From: an uncultured Thiotrichales bacterium
GTDB taxonomy: Bacteria > Pseudomonadota > Gammaproteobacteria > CAIRSR01
Length of the DNA stretch: 58,942 nt
Assembly: GCA_903881315.1 (NCBI GenBank)
Contig: CAIRSR010000021.1
Span: forward strand, 1-58,942
Direction of reading: 5' to 3'
This document shows positions 44,706-53,612 of the stretch, one piece after another. A model generated the notes under the pieces. It saw only the letters and a list, made by a program, of their open reading frames with translations. It did no database searches and was not told where the DNA came from. The position numbers were made by a program, and so were the translations under genes. Numbering within the stretch: the first letter of the stretch is position 1; each line of letters opens with the position of its first letter.

Positions 44706-45587
44706 ATGATTGTTTGGACCGTAGCCAATCAGAAGGGCGGGGTTGGGAAAACCACAACAGCGGTTATGCTGGCTGCGTGGGCGGTTTCCCGTGGTGAAAA
44801 GGTGCTTCTGGTTGATTTCGATCCACACGGTTCTTTGAGCGCCTATTTTGGTCTTGATACGGATGGATTGGGTACTAGTGCCTACACCCTGTTTCAGGCA
44901 GCGGCAAACGGAAGCGCTTTGCCAGAAGACTTGGTGAGGGCGACCGGTACCCCGGGATTGTCTTTGTTGCCGGCTGCGATTGCGCTTGCGACCCTCGACC
45001 GACAGCTAAGTACCCGCGAAGGTATGGGACTGGTATTGACGCGCGCACTGGCCGATCCTCTCCGACACTACGATCGGGTACTGGTGGATTGTCCACCGAT
45101 GCTTGGGGTGCTCATGATTAACGCCTTGGCTGCGGCTGATTATCTTGTCGTGCCAGTCCAAACCGAGCCGCTTGCCCTGCACGGGTTAGAGCGCATGATA
45201 CGCACCCTGCAATTGGTCAATCGTACGCGCCGACCAGGGCTCTCTTGTCTTGTTGTGCCAACCCTGTACGATCGTCGCACCAGGGTTTCGCGGGAAACGC
45301 TCGCGGTTTTGCGCTCGCCAACCCCCATTGATGCGTCCGTAATGCAGCATGGTATTCCTGGGCGAATCTGGGAAGGAATGATCCCTGTGGATACGCAGCT
45401 TCGCGAGGTGGATCGGGGCGGGGGTCTCCTCACGCCGTTGATGCGACCAAGTCCTGGGGCAGTTGCCTACCGTGAACTTTTTGAGGCCCTCACTGCAGCC
45501 ACCAATACTGGTCGTCGGCGGTTGGCTTCGGCAGATTCTTCCCCAGACGTAGCAAAGGGAGAAAAGATGGGAGGGGAGGGACGATGA
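44706..45587 (+). CDS. ParA-like ATPase of the chemotaxis/motor cluster
   Basis: The protein has 293 residues. Walker A is ANQKGGVGKTTTA, with VLLVDFDPHGSLSAYFG and RVLVDCPPMLGVLMINALAAADYLVVPVQ. In Vibrio and Pseudomonas the ParA homologue at this place (ParC) positions chemotaxis arrays at the pole with a CheW-like partner (ParP). That partner follows here with a 4-nt overlap. Confidence 0.9.
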   Translation: MIVWTVANQKGGVGKTTTAVMLAAWAVSRGEKVLLVDFDPHGSLSAYFGLDTDGLGTSAYTLFQAAANGSALPEDLVRATGTPGLSLLPAAIALATLDRQLSTREGMGLVLTRALADPLRHYDRVLVDCPPMLGVLMINALAAADYLVVPVQTEPLALHGLERMIRTLQLVNRTRRPGLSCLVVPTLYDRRTRVSRETLAVLRSPTPIDASVMQHGIPGRIWEGMIPVDTQLREVDRGGGLLTPLMRPSPGAVAYRELFEALTAATNTGRRRLASADSSPDVAKGEKMGGEGR

Positions 45588-46459
45588 GTACCGTAGTGTT
45601 GGATCTCGCCAACCCTGAATTGGCGTTGGATCTCTATTTGAGTGCGCTGCTCCGCGAAACCCCACCGCTCTCCGCCGAGGTAGCGACAGATCGTGCGCTA
45701 ACCCCGGTTGCCAGAGCGACACCCCCCGCGACTCGTACGACGGTTCCCGTCGAAACGGGTAGCGTGGTTGCAGCACCGGTACCAATCCGCACGCGGGATC
45801 TCGAGATTTCCCAAGAGCCCGTGGTGGCTACAGCGACCGCGAGCGCGAAATCAACCCCGACGCCAATAACAACACCGGTAACAACATCGGTAGCAACACC
45901 AGTCACAAAGCCAACACCGCAGGCGACACCACAGGCAACGCCAACGCCGAAGCCAACACCGGTCAAGGCAACAACCCCCGAACCTGCGGTAGCCGCCCCT
46001 GTCCCTACGGCTCCGTTTCAGTCGCTACTGTTTCAGATCGCAGGGCTTACGGTTGCGGTGCCGTTGGTTGAACTGAATGGGATCTTACGTTATCCCGAGC
46101 GCCTGGCGGCGGTGCCTGGTCTGCCTTCTTGGGGGCTTGGCGTTATACGTCACCGCGATCAAAACCTCGTGGTGGTAGATAGCATTGGGCTATTTGTCCC
46201 TGAAAATTTGCGTGAAGCAAGTCGCTCTCGTTCCAAACCACGTTATCTGATCGTGCTCGGTGGGGGGCGCTTTGGCCTGGCCTGTGACAGCGTGGATCAG
46301 GTTGTTTCTATAAAACCCGATGAGGTGCATTGGCGCGGAGAACGTGGGCGTCGTCCCTGGCTTGCTGGTACAGTAAAGGATCGTCTATGCGCTCTCCTAG
46401 AGGTTCCGTCTTTGGTTCGGTTATTGAAGGTTGGGCGTCTGGAAGAGCCGAACTCGTAG
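45584..46459 (+). CDS. CheW-domain protein with long Thr/Pro linker (ParP-like)
   Basis: The protein has 291 residues. A short N-terminal helix (VLDLANPELALDLYLSALLRE) is followed by about 120 residues rich in Thr, Pro, Ala and Val, with many T-P and A-T-P repeats. The C-terminal CheW-like domain starts near FQSLLFQIAGLTVAVPLVELNGIL. The position after ParA matches ParP, which links ParC to CheA. The linker is long and low-complexity and probably extended. It overlaps the ParA gene by 4 nt (ATGA). Confidence 0.85.
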   Translation: MSTVVLDLANPELALDLYLSALLRETPPLSAEVATDRALTPVARATPPATRTTVPVETGSVVAAPVPIRTRDLEISQEPVVATATASAKSTPTPITTPVTTSVATPVTKPTPQATPQATPTPKPTPVKATTPEPAVAAPVPTAPFQSLLFQIAGLTVAVPLVELNGILRYPERLAAVPGLPSWGLGVIRHRDQNLVVVDSIGLFVPENLREASRSRSKPRYLIVLGGGRFGLACDSVDQVVSIKPDEVHWRGERGRRPWLAGTVKDRLCALLEVPSLVRLLKVGRLEEPNS

Positions 46460-46523
46460 TATCTTGATGGTTAGAATTGTATCAATTCATTCCCTGCCTA
46501 CTTTGTAAGGAGCTAGTGAACAG

Positions 46524-47000
46524 ATGAACACCACTGCCGCAACCAATAAGGATCCTGTACTGCGTTGGGTTACCTTCCGGCTGGACAATGAGGCCTATGG
46601 CATTAATGTAATGCAGGTTCAGGAGGTTTTGCGAGTCACTGAGATTGCGCCAGTGCCCGGTGCCTCCGATTATGTGCTAGGCATCATCAATCTGCGTGGC
46701 AACGTGGTCACGGTGATTGATGCACGCCGTCGTTTTAATCTTTCGCCACGGGATCCTGACGATGCCTCGCGTATCGTAATCATTGAGGCAGACAAACAAG
46801 TAGTTGGTATCTTGGTCGACAGTGTTGCTGAGGTTGTCGATCTGCGTGCCTCTGAGATTGAAACAGCGCCGAATGTAGGTAATGAGGAAACCTCTCGTTA
46901 CATCCTGGGCGTGTCCAGTCGGGGTGATGTGTTACTGATCTTGGTAGATCTCAACAAGCTGCTGAGCGACGATGAATGGTCTGAGGTTGGCGGGTTGTAA
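46524..47000 (+). CDS. cheW: chemotaxis coupling protein CheW
   Basis: The protein has 158 residues. WVTFRLDNEAYGINVMQVQEVLR, GIINLRGNVVTVIDARRRF and VGILVDSVAEVVDLRASEIE are classic CheW. An AAGGAG ribosome site lies upstream. CheW joins receptors to CheA in the array. It lies 64 nt behind the ParP-like gene and 4 nt ahead of the DUF2802 gene, as in Pseudomonas. Confidence 0.94.
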   Translation: MNTTAATNKDPVLRWVTFRLDNEAYGINVMQVQEVLRVTEIAPVPGASDYVLGIINLRGNVVTVIDARRRFNLSPRDPDDASRIVIIEADKQVVGILVDSVAEVVDLRASEIETAPNVGNEETSRYILGVSSRGDVLLILVDLNKLLSDDEWSEVGGL

Positions 47001-47004
47001 GACC

Positions 47005-47442
47005 GTGCCTCTCCCATGGCTCATCGTTTGTTGTTGTATTACTGCCTTGCTTATGGGCGGGGTGGGGTTGTTGTGGTTCATTCGTCGCCGGATCAGTAAT
47101 GACCAAGGATTGTTGGAGCTACGTCTGCGTGCCATGCAAAGCGACATAGCGGCACTGAGCGCCTGTCAAGTGGATGCGATGGAACGCGCCCTGGCCCGCG
47201 AACAGCACCTGCGGGCCATAGAGGGGCGCATAGAGGCCGCCGAGCAACGGCTACGCCAGATAGCACGCCGTCAAGAAGAACAGCTTCATGTCGGCGAGCC
47301 TGGCGAGACCTCTTATGGCGCTGCCATCCGCCTTGCGCACCAGGGGGCAAATGTCGATCAGCTCGTTAGCACCTTTGGCTTGGCCCGAGGCGAGGCGGAA
47401 CTCATCGCAGCACTCCACCGTGCTGAAAGCGAGAAAACGTAA
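47005..47442 (+). CDS. DUF2802 membrane-anchored coiled-coil protein
   Basis: The protein has 145 residues from the GTG at 47005, just after the cheW stop; an earlier start at 46972 would overlap cheW. One helix (WLIVCCCITALLMGGVGLLWF) is followed by a coiled coil (about 30-90), and a C-terminal conserved block contains YGAAIRLAHQGANVDQLVSTFGLARGEAELI. DUF2802 genes regularly end this chemotaxis cluster in Gammaproteobacteria. The function is unknown. Confidence 0.85.
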   Translation: MPLPWLIVCCCITALLMGGVGLLWFIRRRISNDQGLLELRLRAMQSDIAALSACQVDAMERALAREQHLRAIEGRIEAAEQRLRQIARRQEEQLHVGEPGETSYGAAIRLAHQGANVDQLVSTFGLARGEAELIAALHRAESEKT

Positions 47443-47463
47443 GGCCCCCTACTGTTAGGCCTT
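47441..47463. terminator. weak hairpin between convergent genes
   Basis: AAGGCC (47441-47446) pairs with GGCCTT (47458-47463) across an 11-nt loop. It sits at the end of the DUF2802 gene, facing the end of the synthetase gene. Short T runs occur on both sides. The stem is short, so the call rests mainly on position. Confidence 0.35.
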
Positions 47464-47498
47464 CTGTTTAGCGTTTGCGGTGGGCTCGGTGGCTTTTT

Positions 47499-50400
47499 CT
47501 AGCGGCGGCCAGGTTGCGCTGGTGAACCAATCCATGCCGTCCCAGGCGGGATACGTTCCCCCTTGAGCACAAGGGTGAGTGGGCCAAGGAGGGCGTTGTC
47601 ACCCACCTCTGCGTCATAAAGCACAATGCTGCGGGTACGGAGGGTGCTGTGGGCCCCGATGCGTACGCGACCAATCTTCATGATCCTGTCCTCGAAGAGA
47701 TGGGTTTGCGGGCCAGCCCAGGCATTGAGTTCCGCGTAATCCCCGATCTCTACACAGTCGAATTCGGTAATATCCGTACTATCGAGATAGACGCCACGTC
47801 CGATCTTGACGCCTAAGCCCCGAAGCATGGGTGCGAGCATGGGTGTACCGCGCAGAACATCAAGGAAATTGGGCACAGCAATCGCCTCATAGAGATTCGT
47901 GACCGCCTCAGAAATCCATACGAACGGTGTCCACATCGGGACGGCACGGGGGACATAGCGACCGAGCAAGATCCACTTTAAGGCCAGCACAAAAATGAAT
48001 GTGCCGATTCCATAGGCAAGTCCGCCAATCGCAAGGTCTGTTGAGAACACAAAAATGGATTCATTGACGGCATCGTCAAACGTCGTGAGGACGATGAGAT
48101 AACCAACCCCAATGGTGGTAGCGAGCGGTAGTACAATGCGTATCGCCTCTACCAGGGCGCGACCTGTTCGTCTACGCCAAGATGGGCTATAGGTTAGGTG
48201 ATCAGGAAAACCGCCCAGCGTTTCTCTGGCCGGTAGACGAATGGGGGGTGAGCCCACCCAAGTGTCGCCCTCGTGGATTTGCCTCGTTTCTGGGGTATAA
48301 CTCTGTACGCCAATCAACACATTTTCCGGCAGTATTGTGCCATCAGGGACATAGGCACCGTTGCCGATAAAACTGCGATTCCCAATCACCGTTGGTTGCA
48401 CAGTCATCCAGCCACCATCAATCTCATCATCCCCTAGCATGACCGCATCGGCAATGAAGGTGTCATCGCCAAGCGTGAGCATATCGGGTACGACCCCCAT
48501 CGCTGTTGAGATTTCAGCGTTCTTTCCAACCTGCGCCCCAAGCAGCCGATACCATAATGGTGCGTAGACCGTGGCATATACGCCGTGCAATATGTGCATA
48601 CTGCATTCTTGAATCTGATTTGCGAGCCATTTCCGGTAGTATGTTTCGCTATGTATTGGCCAGCTACCGGGCAACAAATGGGGTAGCGCCAACCAACGAA
48701 TAGCGGCAGACAAAAGGGCAGTGAGCAGGATGAGCATAGCACTGGCCGGAATCGCCAAGAGAAAATAACGGAAGGCAATGATCCAGGCAGTGCTGTCTTT
48801 CGCCAACCAAGAAAGCCACTTGTCATCAAGCGCGTCCACTACCATGAAGGTGGGAAAGATGGGAATAAAGAAGAGGATGGCAATCAATAACGCGCCAAGC
48901 GAGTAGCCAACAACCTCAAGACGCTGTCGTAAACTGGTCACTGGCATACGCTGGGGGCGACGCACAGGATCGATAACCCCGACCTGGCGAGCCGGAGCAC
49001 CAGCCCAGCGCTCGTAATCGCCAATGGCCTGACCTTCGGCCAGGGTCGATAGACCCTCGATTTTTCCGTACTTGCCAATGGCGGTTCCGCCTTCTAGAAC
49101 GGCATACGATCCGACCGAGGCCTCATGGCCAATATGGATCCGGCCAACAATCAGCCTACCGCATTCAACACGAGCATTCTCAAGACTCACCGCATTGCCT
49201 AGACTTGCGCCATCGTCAATGGTCAACAACGAGGGTACGCGCAGTGTTACGGAACCCACCACAACGTCTTTCCCGATCTTTGCCCCAAGGGCGCGCAGGA
49301 ACCCGTTTTGTAGTGAGCAACCAGACAAGAGATAGGCCGGGGCAACATCAACCAGTCGCTCTGAGAGCCACCAGCGGAAATAGGTAAAACCCCAAAGCGG
49401 ATAGTGGCCTGGGCCAATGTCGTAAGAGATTACCCGAGTACCAAAAACGGCAACAACAAAGGCAAGTAATTGGCCCGCCACGAAGACTAAAATGGAATAG
49501 GTGGCAGCGCGGACAACACTATCGTCGGGATCGCCGGTAAAGAAATGATAGGTGAAGAATGGCGCTAGCCAATGGACTATGCGGAGACAGAGGAGAACCG
49601 GCAGCGACAATCCCTGACCAATACCACAGACAATACGATGCCATGCTGGAATGGACAGGGGGGGCAGCATCTCGTTCGCTTCTGCGTCAGACGCGCCATC
49701 CGTTGAATGCGTTTCTGGATCGAGTTCTGCCAATTTCTCGGCGATTACACCGATACGTCGACTGCGGTATATCTCACCAAGGGTAATCCGTGCGAACCGT
49801 GGGTCTTGACGCAGATGAGACACAAGTCGTGCGGCAAGCAGCGAATGTCCGCCCAGATCGTCGAAAAAGTCAGCCCCACGGGTAATCGCCTGCCCAGGGA
49901 AGAGTCGGGCCAGTCCTTCAAATAGCGCAACCTCAGCCGAGGTTTCTGGATCGTCGCTTAATTCTGGCGTGGTGGGCGCGAGCGGTAGGGTGCGTAGCCG
50001 ATTTCGGTCAATCTTGCCCGAAGCAAGGCACGGCATTTGCAACAGGAGTTCAATCCGGGTTGGCACCATGTAGGACGGTAATCTGGCCTTAAGCGCCGAG
50101 CGTATGGCTACGGTGTCCAGGATGATTTCATTTTCGGGAAGACAGAACGCCACAAGTTGACTCACGCCAGACTCTTCGCGCATGACCACAGCGGCTGCTA
50201 TAACTCCCCGTTGTTGGGTTAGAAGTGCATCGATTTCGCCCAATTCGACACGAAAACCGCGAATCTTAACCTGGTCATCGGTACGACCAAGGCAATGGAT
50301 CAACCCATCCTCATCGATTTTTGCGAGATCTCCGGTGCGGTACAGGTACGCATCCTGTGCTGAGGTTGCATACGGGTTGGCAATAAATCGTTTGCGGGTG

Positions 50401-51533
50401 AGTTCGGTTTGTCCGAGATAGCCTTCCGCGACACCTGGGCCGGTAATGCACAATTCACCTATCTCACCAACAGCCAATGGCTGCGTTGTTTCGTCCAATA
50501 CCACCATGCCATAGTTGGGCAGCGGCCTGCCGATGGTGATCGTTTCGCCTTTCTGTAGTAAGGCGATGCTTGCTGAAACGGTTGTCTCAGTGGGGCCGTA
50601 GCTATTAAACAGTTGGCGGTTGGGTCTTGCCCAACGCTCGACCAAGACTTCAGGGCAGGCCTCTCCCCCGAGATTGATCAGCCGAAGACCAGGAACATCG
50701 CGGGGAAACATCGCAAGCAAGGTGGGTACTGCGTGCAATACGCTTATCCGTGCCTCATCTAACGCTACGGGCAGTGCATCAATGTCGGTGACTAACGACT
50801 TCGGGCTGATCCACAAGGTTGCGCCGACTAACCAGGAGATCCATATCTCCTCGAACGACATATCGAATGCCACGGAAAATCCTTGGTACACCCGATCGTG
50901 CTCGTTGATCCCGAGCACACTGTTCTCGCTACGCAGAAAATGGCAGATGCTGTGATGGGTTATCACAATTCCCTTTGGTTTTCCGGTAGAGCCAGAGGTG
51001 TAGATGGCGTATGCCGGGTGGCTTGGCAACAAGCCGCAGCACCTCCGCCATTCTCCAGCGGGCTCGTGTGTCAGCGCTTGCTGGCTGATAACCTGGGCCA
51101 TGGTGAGTTCGCTTGCTCTCTCGAACCACTCGTCGGCAACGATGATGGCCATCGCACTAGCATCAGCAAGACACACGGCAATACGTTCTAGCGGCGTTTC
51201 AGCATCGAAGGGCAGCCAAGCACCCCCTGCCTTGGTGATAGCGAGCTGCATCACCAGCAAATCGCTGCCCCTCGGCAGCCAGAGACCGACAAATATGTTG
51301 GGGCCAACCCCAGCGCTAATCAAATGGTGCGCTGCACGATCGGCAGCATGGTTTAGTTCGGCGTAACTCAGCGTGTGGTTACCGAAGATCAGCGCGGTTT
51401 GATCGGGCAGGCGTTGCGCCGTGGTTTCGAGAATGTCGGGTAAGGTTTCTTCACAAAGCAGATCGGGACGGTTAGGCCCCCATACGATGCCGGATACGGG
51501 TACGTGCTGCGCAGTTCGTGGTGTGGGTGTCAT
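47499..51533 (-). CDS. Pls/PosA-type non-ribosomal peptide synthetase (A-T-membrane/hexapeptide)
   Basis: The protein has 1344 residues from the ATG at 51533. The adenylation domain (about 15-515) has YAIYTSGSTGKPKG, SYGPTETT, YRTGDLAK, GRTDDQVKIRGFRVELGEID and the lysine in SGKIDRN (K507). The thiolation domain has FFDDLGGHSLLAARL (S564). The second half alternates membrane helices with left-handed beta-helix (hexapeptide) blocks, for example IGNGAYVPDGTILPENVLIGV, as in epsilon-poly-lysine synthetase Pls, where this part joins the amino acids into a homopolymer. The specificity residues, aligned by hand to GrsA, read D-M-E-H-I-L-S-V-S-K; E228 fits a basic amino acid. An in-frame extension to 51806 is rejected because the promoter lies inside it. 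Confidence 0.85.
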   Translation of the reverse strand: MTPTPRTAQHVPVSGIVWGPNRPDLLCEETLPDILETTAQRLPDQTALIFGNHTLSYAELNHAADRAAHHLISAGVGPNIFVGLWLPRGSDLLVMQLAITKAGGAWLPFDAETPLERIAVCLADASAMAIIVADEWFERASELTMAQVISQQALTHEPAGEWRRCCGLLPSHPAYAIYTSGSTGKPKGIVITHHSICHFLRSENSVLGINEHDRVYQGFSVAFDMSFEEIWISWLVGATLWISPKSLVTDIDALPVALDEARISVLHAVPTLLAMFPRDVPGLRLINLGGEACPEVLVERWARPNRQLFNSYGPTETTVSASIALLQKGETITIGRPLPNYGMVVLDETTQPLAVGEIGELCITGPGVAEGYLGQTELTRKRFIANPYATSAQDAYLYRTGDLAKIDEDGLIHCLGRTDDQVKIRGFRVELGEIDALLTQQRGVIAAAVVMREESGVSQLVAFCLPENEIILDTVAIRSALKARLPSYMVPTRIELLLQMPCLASGKIDRNRLRTLPLAPTTPELSDDPETSAEVALFEGLARLFPGQAITRGADFFDDLGGHSLLAARLVSHLRQDPRFARITLGEIYRSRRIGVIAEKLAELDPETHSTDGASDAEANEMLPPLSIPAWHRIVCGIGQGLSLPVLLCLRIVHWLAPFFTYHFFTGDPDDSVVRAATYSILVFVAGQLLAFVVAVFGTRVISYDIGPGHYPLWGFTYFRWWLSERLVDVAPAYLLSGCSLQNGFLRALGAKIGKDVVVGSVTLRVPSLLTIDDGASLGNAVSLENARVECGRLIVGRIHIGHEASVGSYAVLEGGTAIGKYGKIEGLSTLAEGQAIGDYERWAGAPARQVGVIDPVRRPQRMPVTSLRQRLEVVGYSLGALLIAILFFIPIFPTFMVVDALDDKWLSWLAKDSTAWIIAFRYFLLAIPASAMLILLTALLSAAIRWLALPHLLPGSWPIHSETYYRKWLANQIQECSMHILHGVYATVYAPLWYRLLGAQVGKNAEISTAMGVVPDMLTLGDDTFIADAVMLGDDEIDGGWMTVQPTVIGNRSFIGNGAYVPDGTILPENVLIGVQSYTPETRQIHEGDTWVGSPPIRLPARETLGGFPDHLTYSPSWRRRTGRALVEAIRIVLPLATTIGVGYLIVLTTFDDAVNESIFVFSTDLAIGGLAYGIGTFIFVLALKWILLGRYVPRAVPMWTPFVWISEAVTNLYEAIAVPNFLDVLRGTPMLAPMLRGLGVKIGRGVYLDSTDITEFDCVEIGDYAELNAWAGPQTHLFEDRIMKIGRVRIGAHSTLRTRSIVLYDAEVGDNALLGPLTLVLKGERIPPGTAWIGSPAQPGRR

Positions 51534-51974
51534 TAAAAGTTGAAGATAGCGTGAGGATGACGAGAGGTGATTGCGGAGAGTAACCGATGAATGTTTGGAA
51601 TCATGGGGTGCCTTTGTTACAAAGAACCAACTGCTTTTGGATATTATACCAGCCGCATGATTCGATAGTCTGGTATATCCATCGGTGTTGATACTGGCAT
51701 GTAGACTTACGTGCGCTGCAGCAAGTGCGCAGAACCGTGCCTGGATACCCACCCCCGCGTCGAACAGTACCGTAAAAGAGCTGACTAAAAAAGAAGGGAG
51801 GTTCACCCCTCACGACAGAGAACTATCTACCTGAAACCTAATCGTATCCCCTGCGTGGGGGCTCGATAAGAGGCTTAAGGTTACCCCCCAACCGCCAGGT
51901 ACTGCTATCCCTGTGGTGCGGAACGGGTCTTGATGCGCAGTAACGGCAGATGGGGGGCTTCTGTGGCCTGTCGC
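51534..51974. other. leader and intergenic region of the synthetase gene
   Basis: These 441 bp hold the synthetase leader and an extended -10 promoter at 51643-51651. A partly palindromic pair, GGATATTATACC (51639-51650) and GGTATATCC (51672-51680), overlaps and flanks the promoter. No gene is supported between the promoter and the histidine-rich gene at 51975. Confidence 0.4.
51643..51651 (-). promoter_or_regulatory. extended -10 promoter of the peptide synthetase gene
   Basis: The minus strand reads TGGTATAAT, a perfect extended -10 (TGnTATAAT). No good -35 is present, which extended -10 promoters tolerate. Transcription would start near 51636, giving a leader of about 100 nt before the ATG at 51533. 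The match also shows that the longer in-frame start at 51806 is unlikely. Confidence 0.55.
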
Positions 51975-52160
51975 TTAGCGCATATCGTAGCGACGATGGC
52001 GTGGATGATGACGATGGTGGTGATAGTGGTGATGGTGGTGGTATTGGCCCTGTTGCCAGTGGTGTGGGTGGTGGTGTCGGTGGTGCCAGGGGTTCGCTTG
52101 TGCTACACCGACAAAACCCATGACAAAAATAAAGGAGGCGATCAGCAGGAATTTTTTCAT
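51975..52160 (-). CDS. small secreted histidine-rich peptide
   Basis: The peptide has 61 residues from the ATG at 52160. A clean signal peptide (MKKFLLIASFIFVMGFVGVAQA) is followed by a 39-residue mature peptide with 18 histidines, plus Arg, Pro, Trp and Tyr, in runs such as HHRHHHPHHW. Such tails bind Zn, Ni or Cu in metal chaperones and storage proteins. No family is recognised. Codon bias to CAC/CAT makes this low-complexity, but the signal peptide supports a real gene. It is divergent from the QueD gene. Confidence 0.65.
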   Translation of the reverse strand: MKKFLLIASFIFVMGFVGVAQANPWHHRHHHPHHWQQGQYHHHHHYHHHRHHPRHRRYDMR

Positions 52161-52470
52161 TTTGCATCCCGGGTAATGGTTGATTGATGCGAGAACCAAG
52201 TTTTGTCTGTGGCAAGATACCTACGCCGTCATCTGTTGCGAGCCGCTCCGCCCGTCGCACGCTAGCCTACACAGAGGGGTGTGAAGCAGGCAAACTCCAC
52301 ACCACAAAGTCAGTCGCCACAAAACCGAAAGCCCGTGTGCCTGCAACAAACCTTGCCATTCTTTTGACCCTGCGCTTGAGGATTTCACCCGAAGACGCAG
52401 TACGTTATGAGAACGATGTGGCAGCCTCCATTTTGGGTAGGCAAGTTCACGACCCACGCACAAAAGCAGA

Positions 52471-52479
52471 TGTTAGAAT
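52471..52479 (+). promoter_or_regulatory. possible extended -10 promoter of queD-queE
   Basis: TGTTAGAAT matches the extended -10 pattern TGnTATAAT with one mismatch, 20 nt before the ATG at 52500. It would favour that start over the upstream ATG at 52407. No -35 near consensus fits. Confidence 0.3.
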
Positions 52480-52499
52480 ACCCGTCCAAATCGATCTGC

Positions 52500-53612
52500 A
52501 TGAAAGACATGGGAACAGGACAGCTTTACCAGATTGCGGCCGCTCCTTTTGAGGCCGCTCGTATCCTTACTGACCTACCATTGTACCACCCCGCCCGACG
52601 GTTGCATGGGCATAGTTTTTTGGCGCGTGCCGCCTGTGTGGGTGGTGATGAACCATCCGTCCTAGCGAGTCTCTTGGCCAGTTGCGCAGCCCGCCTCGAT
52701 TACAGCCTCTTGAACGATACGCTTGACCTCCCCACCGACCAGAACCTTGCCCACTGGCTACGTCAGTGTTTAGGCCTATCCAACACGGTGGTTGGTATTC
52801 GTAGTCAGCAAGACCAAGGCGCTGCATTAGCTCAGGATGAGCGTACCCATTTCTGGTATCGCTTTCGTTTCGAGGCGGCCCATTGGTTGCCACAGGTCGC
52901 GCCACAGCATCCCTGTGGACGGATGCACGGCCATGGTTTCGAGGTTGTCCTCCAGGTAGTCGAGAGCCTCAACGATGCCCTCGCATCCCCAATGCCATCC
53001 AGCACCGACCCGATGACTGCCTTGGTCGCGGTTGCACGTAGCTTGCACGAGGTCTTGGATGGGAGTTGTCTAAACGACCTGCCCGGGCTTCAGAATCCGA
53101 CAAGCGAGATCCTTGCCGAATGGATCTGGCAACGCACCAAACCTTTGTTACCTTCGTTAGCGTACGTGACCATCCACGAGACGGCTACATCCTCTTGCCT
53201 ATATGACGGCAAAAGCTATCACATCTGGAAGGCGATGTATTTTGAAAGCGCCCTCTCTGGCGCTACCGTCACAAAGGCCCACGCCAGTCGTCTGCTCGGC
53301 CATAGCTATCTGTTGCGCTTGTACTTGTCTGCGCCATTAGACGAGGTAATGGGCTGGACGGTTGACTACGGTGACGTAAAGAATCTTTTTCTGCCAATCT
53401 ACGCCGAACTCGATCATCACCTTTTGAATGATCTACCTGGCCTCACCGCAACCGATTTGAGTAACGTAGTGTGCTGGATCCGTGACCGAGCAACGCCACT
53501 CTTACCGCTTCTTAGTCGCATCGATCTATTTGAAACCCCTCTGCGGGGCATATCCTGGCTTGCGCCAGCAAGCGATCCTGCTCTAGTGTTATCGCCGTGG
53601 CCTACAAGGTAA
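52500..53612 (+). CDS. triple-repeat QueD/6-pyruvoyl-tetrahydropterin-synthase-like protein
   Basis: The protein has 370 residues (401 if the ATG at 52407 is used): three QueD domains in tandem, about 10-120, 130-255 and 260-360. Single-domain QueD has about 120 residues and works as an oligomer. Compared with E. coli QueD, repeat 1 keeps HGH but has lost the first zinc His, the catalytic Cys, the Asp-His pair's His and the late Glu. Repeat 2 keeps FEAAH, PCGRMHGH and HETATSSC but has Gly for the catalytic His (LDGSCLND). Repeat 3 lacks the zinc site (LLGH) but keeps LDHHLLND and FET. A complete site could form only between repeats 2 and 3. It overlaps queE by 16 nt, so a role in queuosine or 7-deazaguanine synthesis is likely. 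Confidence 0.85.
   Translation: MKDMGTGQLYQIAAAPFEAARILTDLPLYHPARRLHGHSFLARAACVGGDEPSVLASLLASCAARLDYSLLNDTLDLPTDQNLAHWLRQCLGLSNTVVGIRSQQDQGAALAQDERTHFWYRFRFEAAHWLPQVAPQHPCGRMHGHGFEVVLQVVESLNDALASPMPSSTDPMTALVAVARSLHEVLDGSCLNDLPGLQNPTSEILAEWIWQRTKPLLPSLAYVTIHETATSSCLYDGKSYHIWKAMYFESALSGATVTKAHASRLLGHSYLLRLYLSAPLDEVMGWTVDYGDVKNLFLPIYAELDHHLLNDLPGLTATDLSNVVCWIRDRATPLLPLLSRIDLFETPLRGISWLAPASDPALVLSPWPTR

Noticed and set aside
51534-51806. N-terminal extension of the peptide synthetase by 91 residues
   Set aside because: The extension has no family similarity, and a perfect extended -10 promoter lies inside it at 51643-51651.
51838-52260. Proline/serine-rich minus frame and hydrophobic plus frame over the histidine-rich gene
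   Set aside because: They are alternative readings of CAC/CAT repeats. Only the histidine-rich frame has a proper signal peptide directly at its start.
52278-52303. Hairpin GGTGTG/CACACC upstream of queD as a preQ1 riboswitch
   Set aside because: The stem is 6 bp with a 14-nt loop, and no preQ1 class pattern or expression platform is visible.
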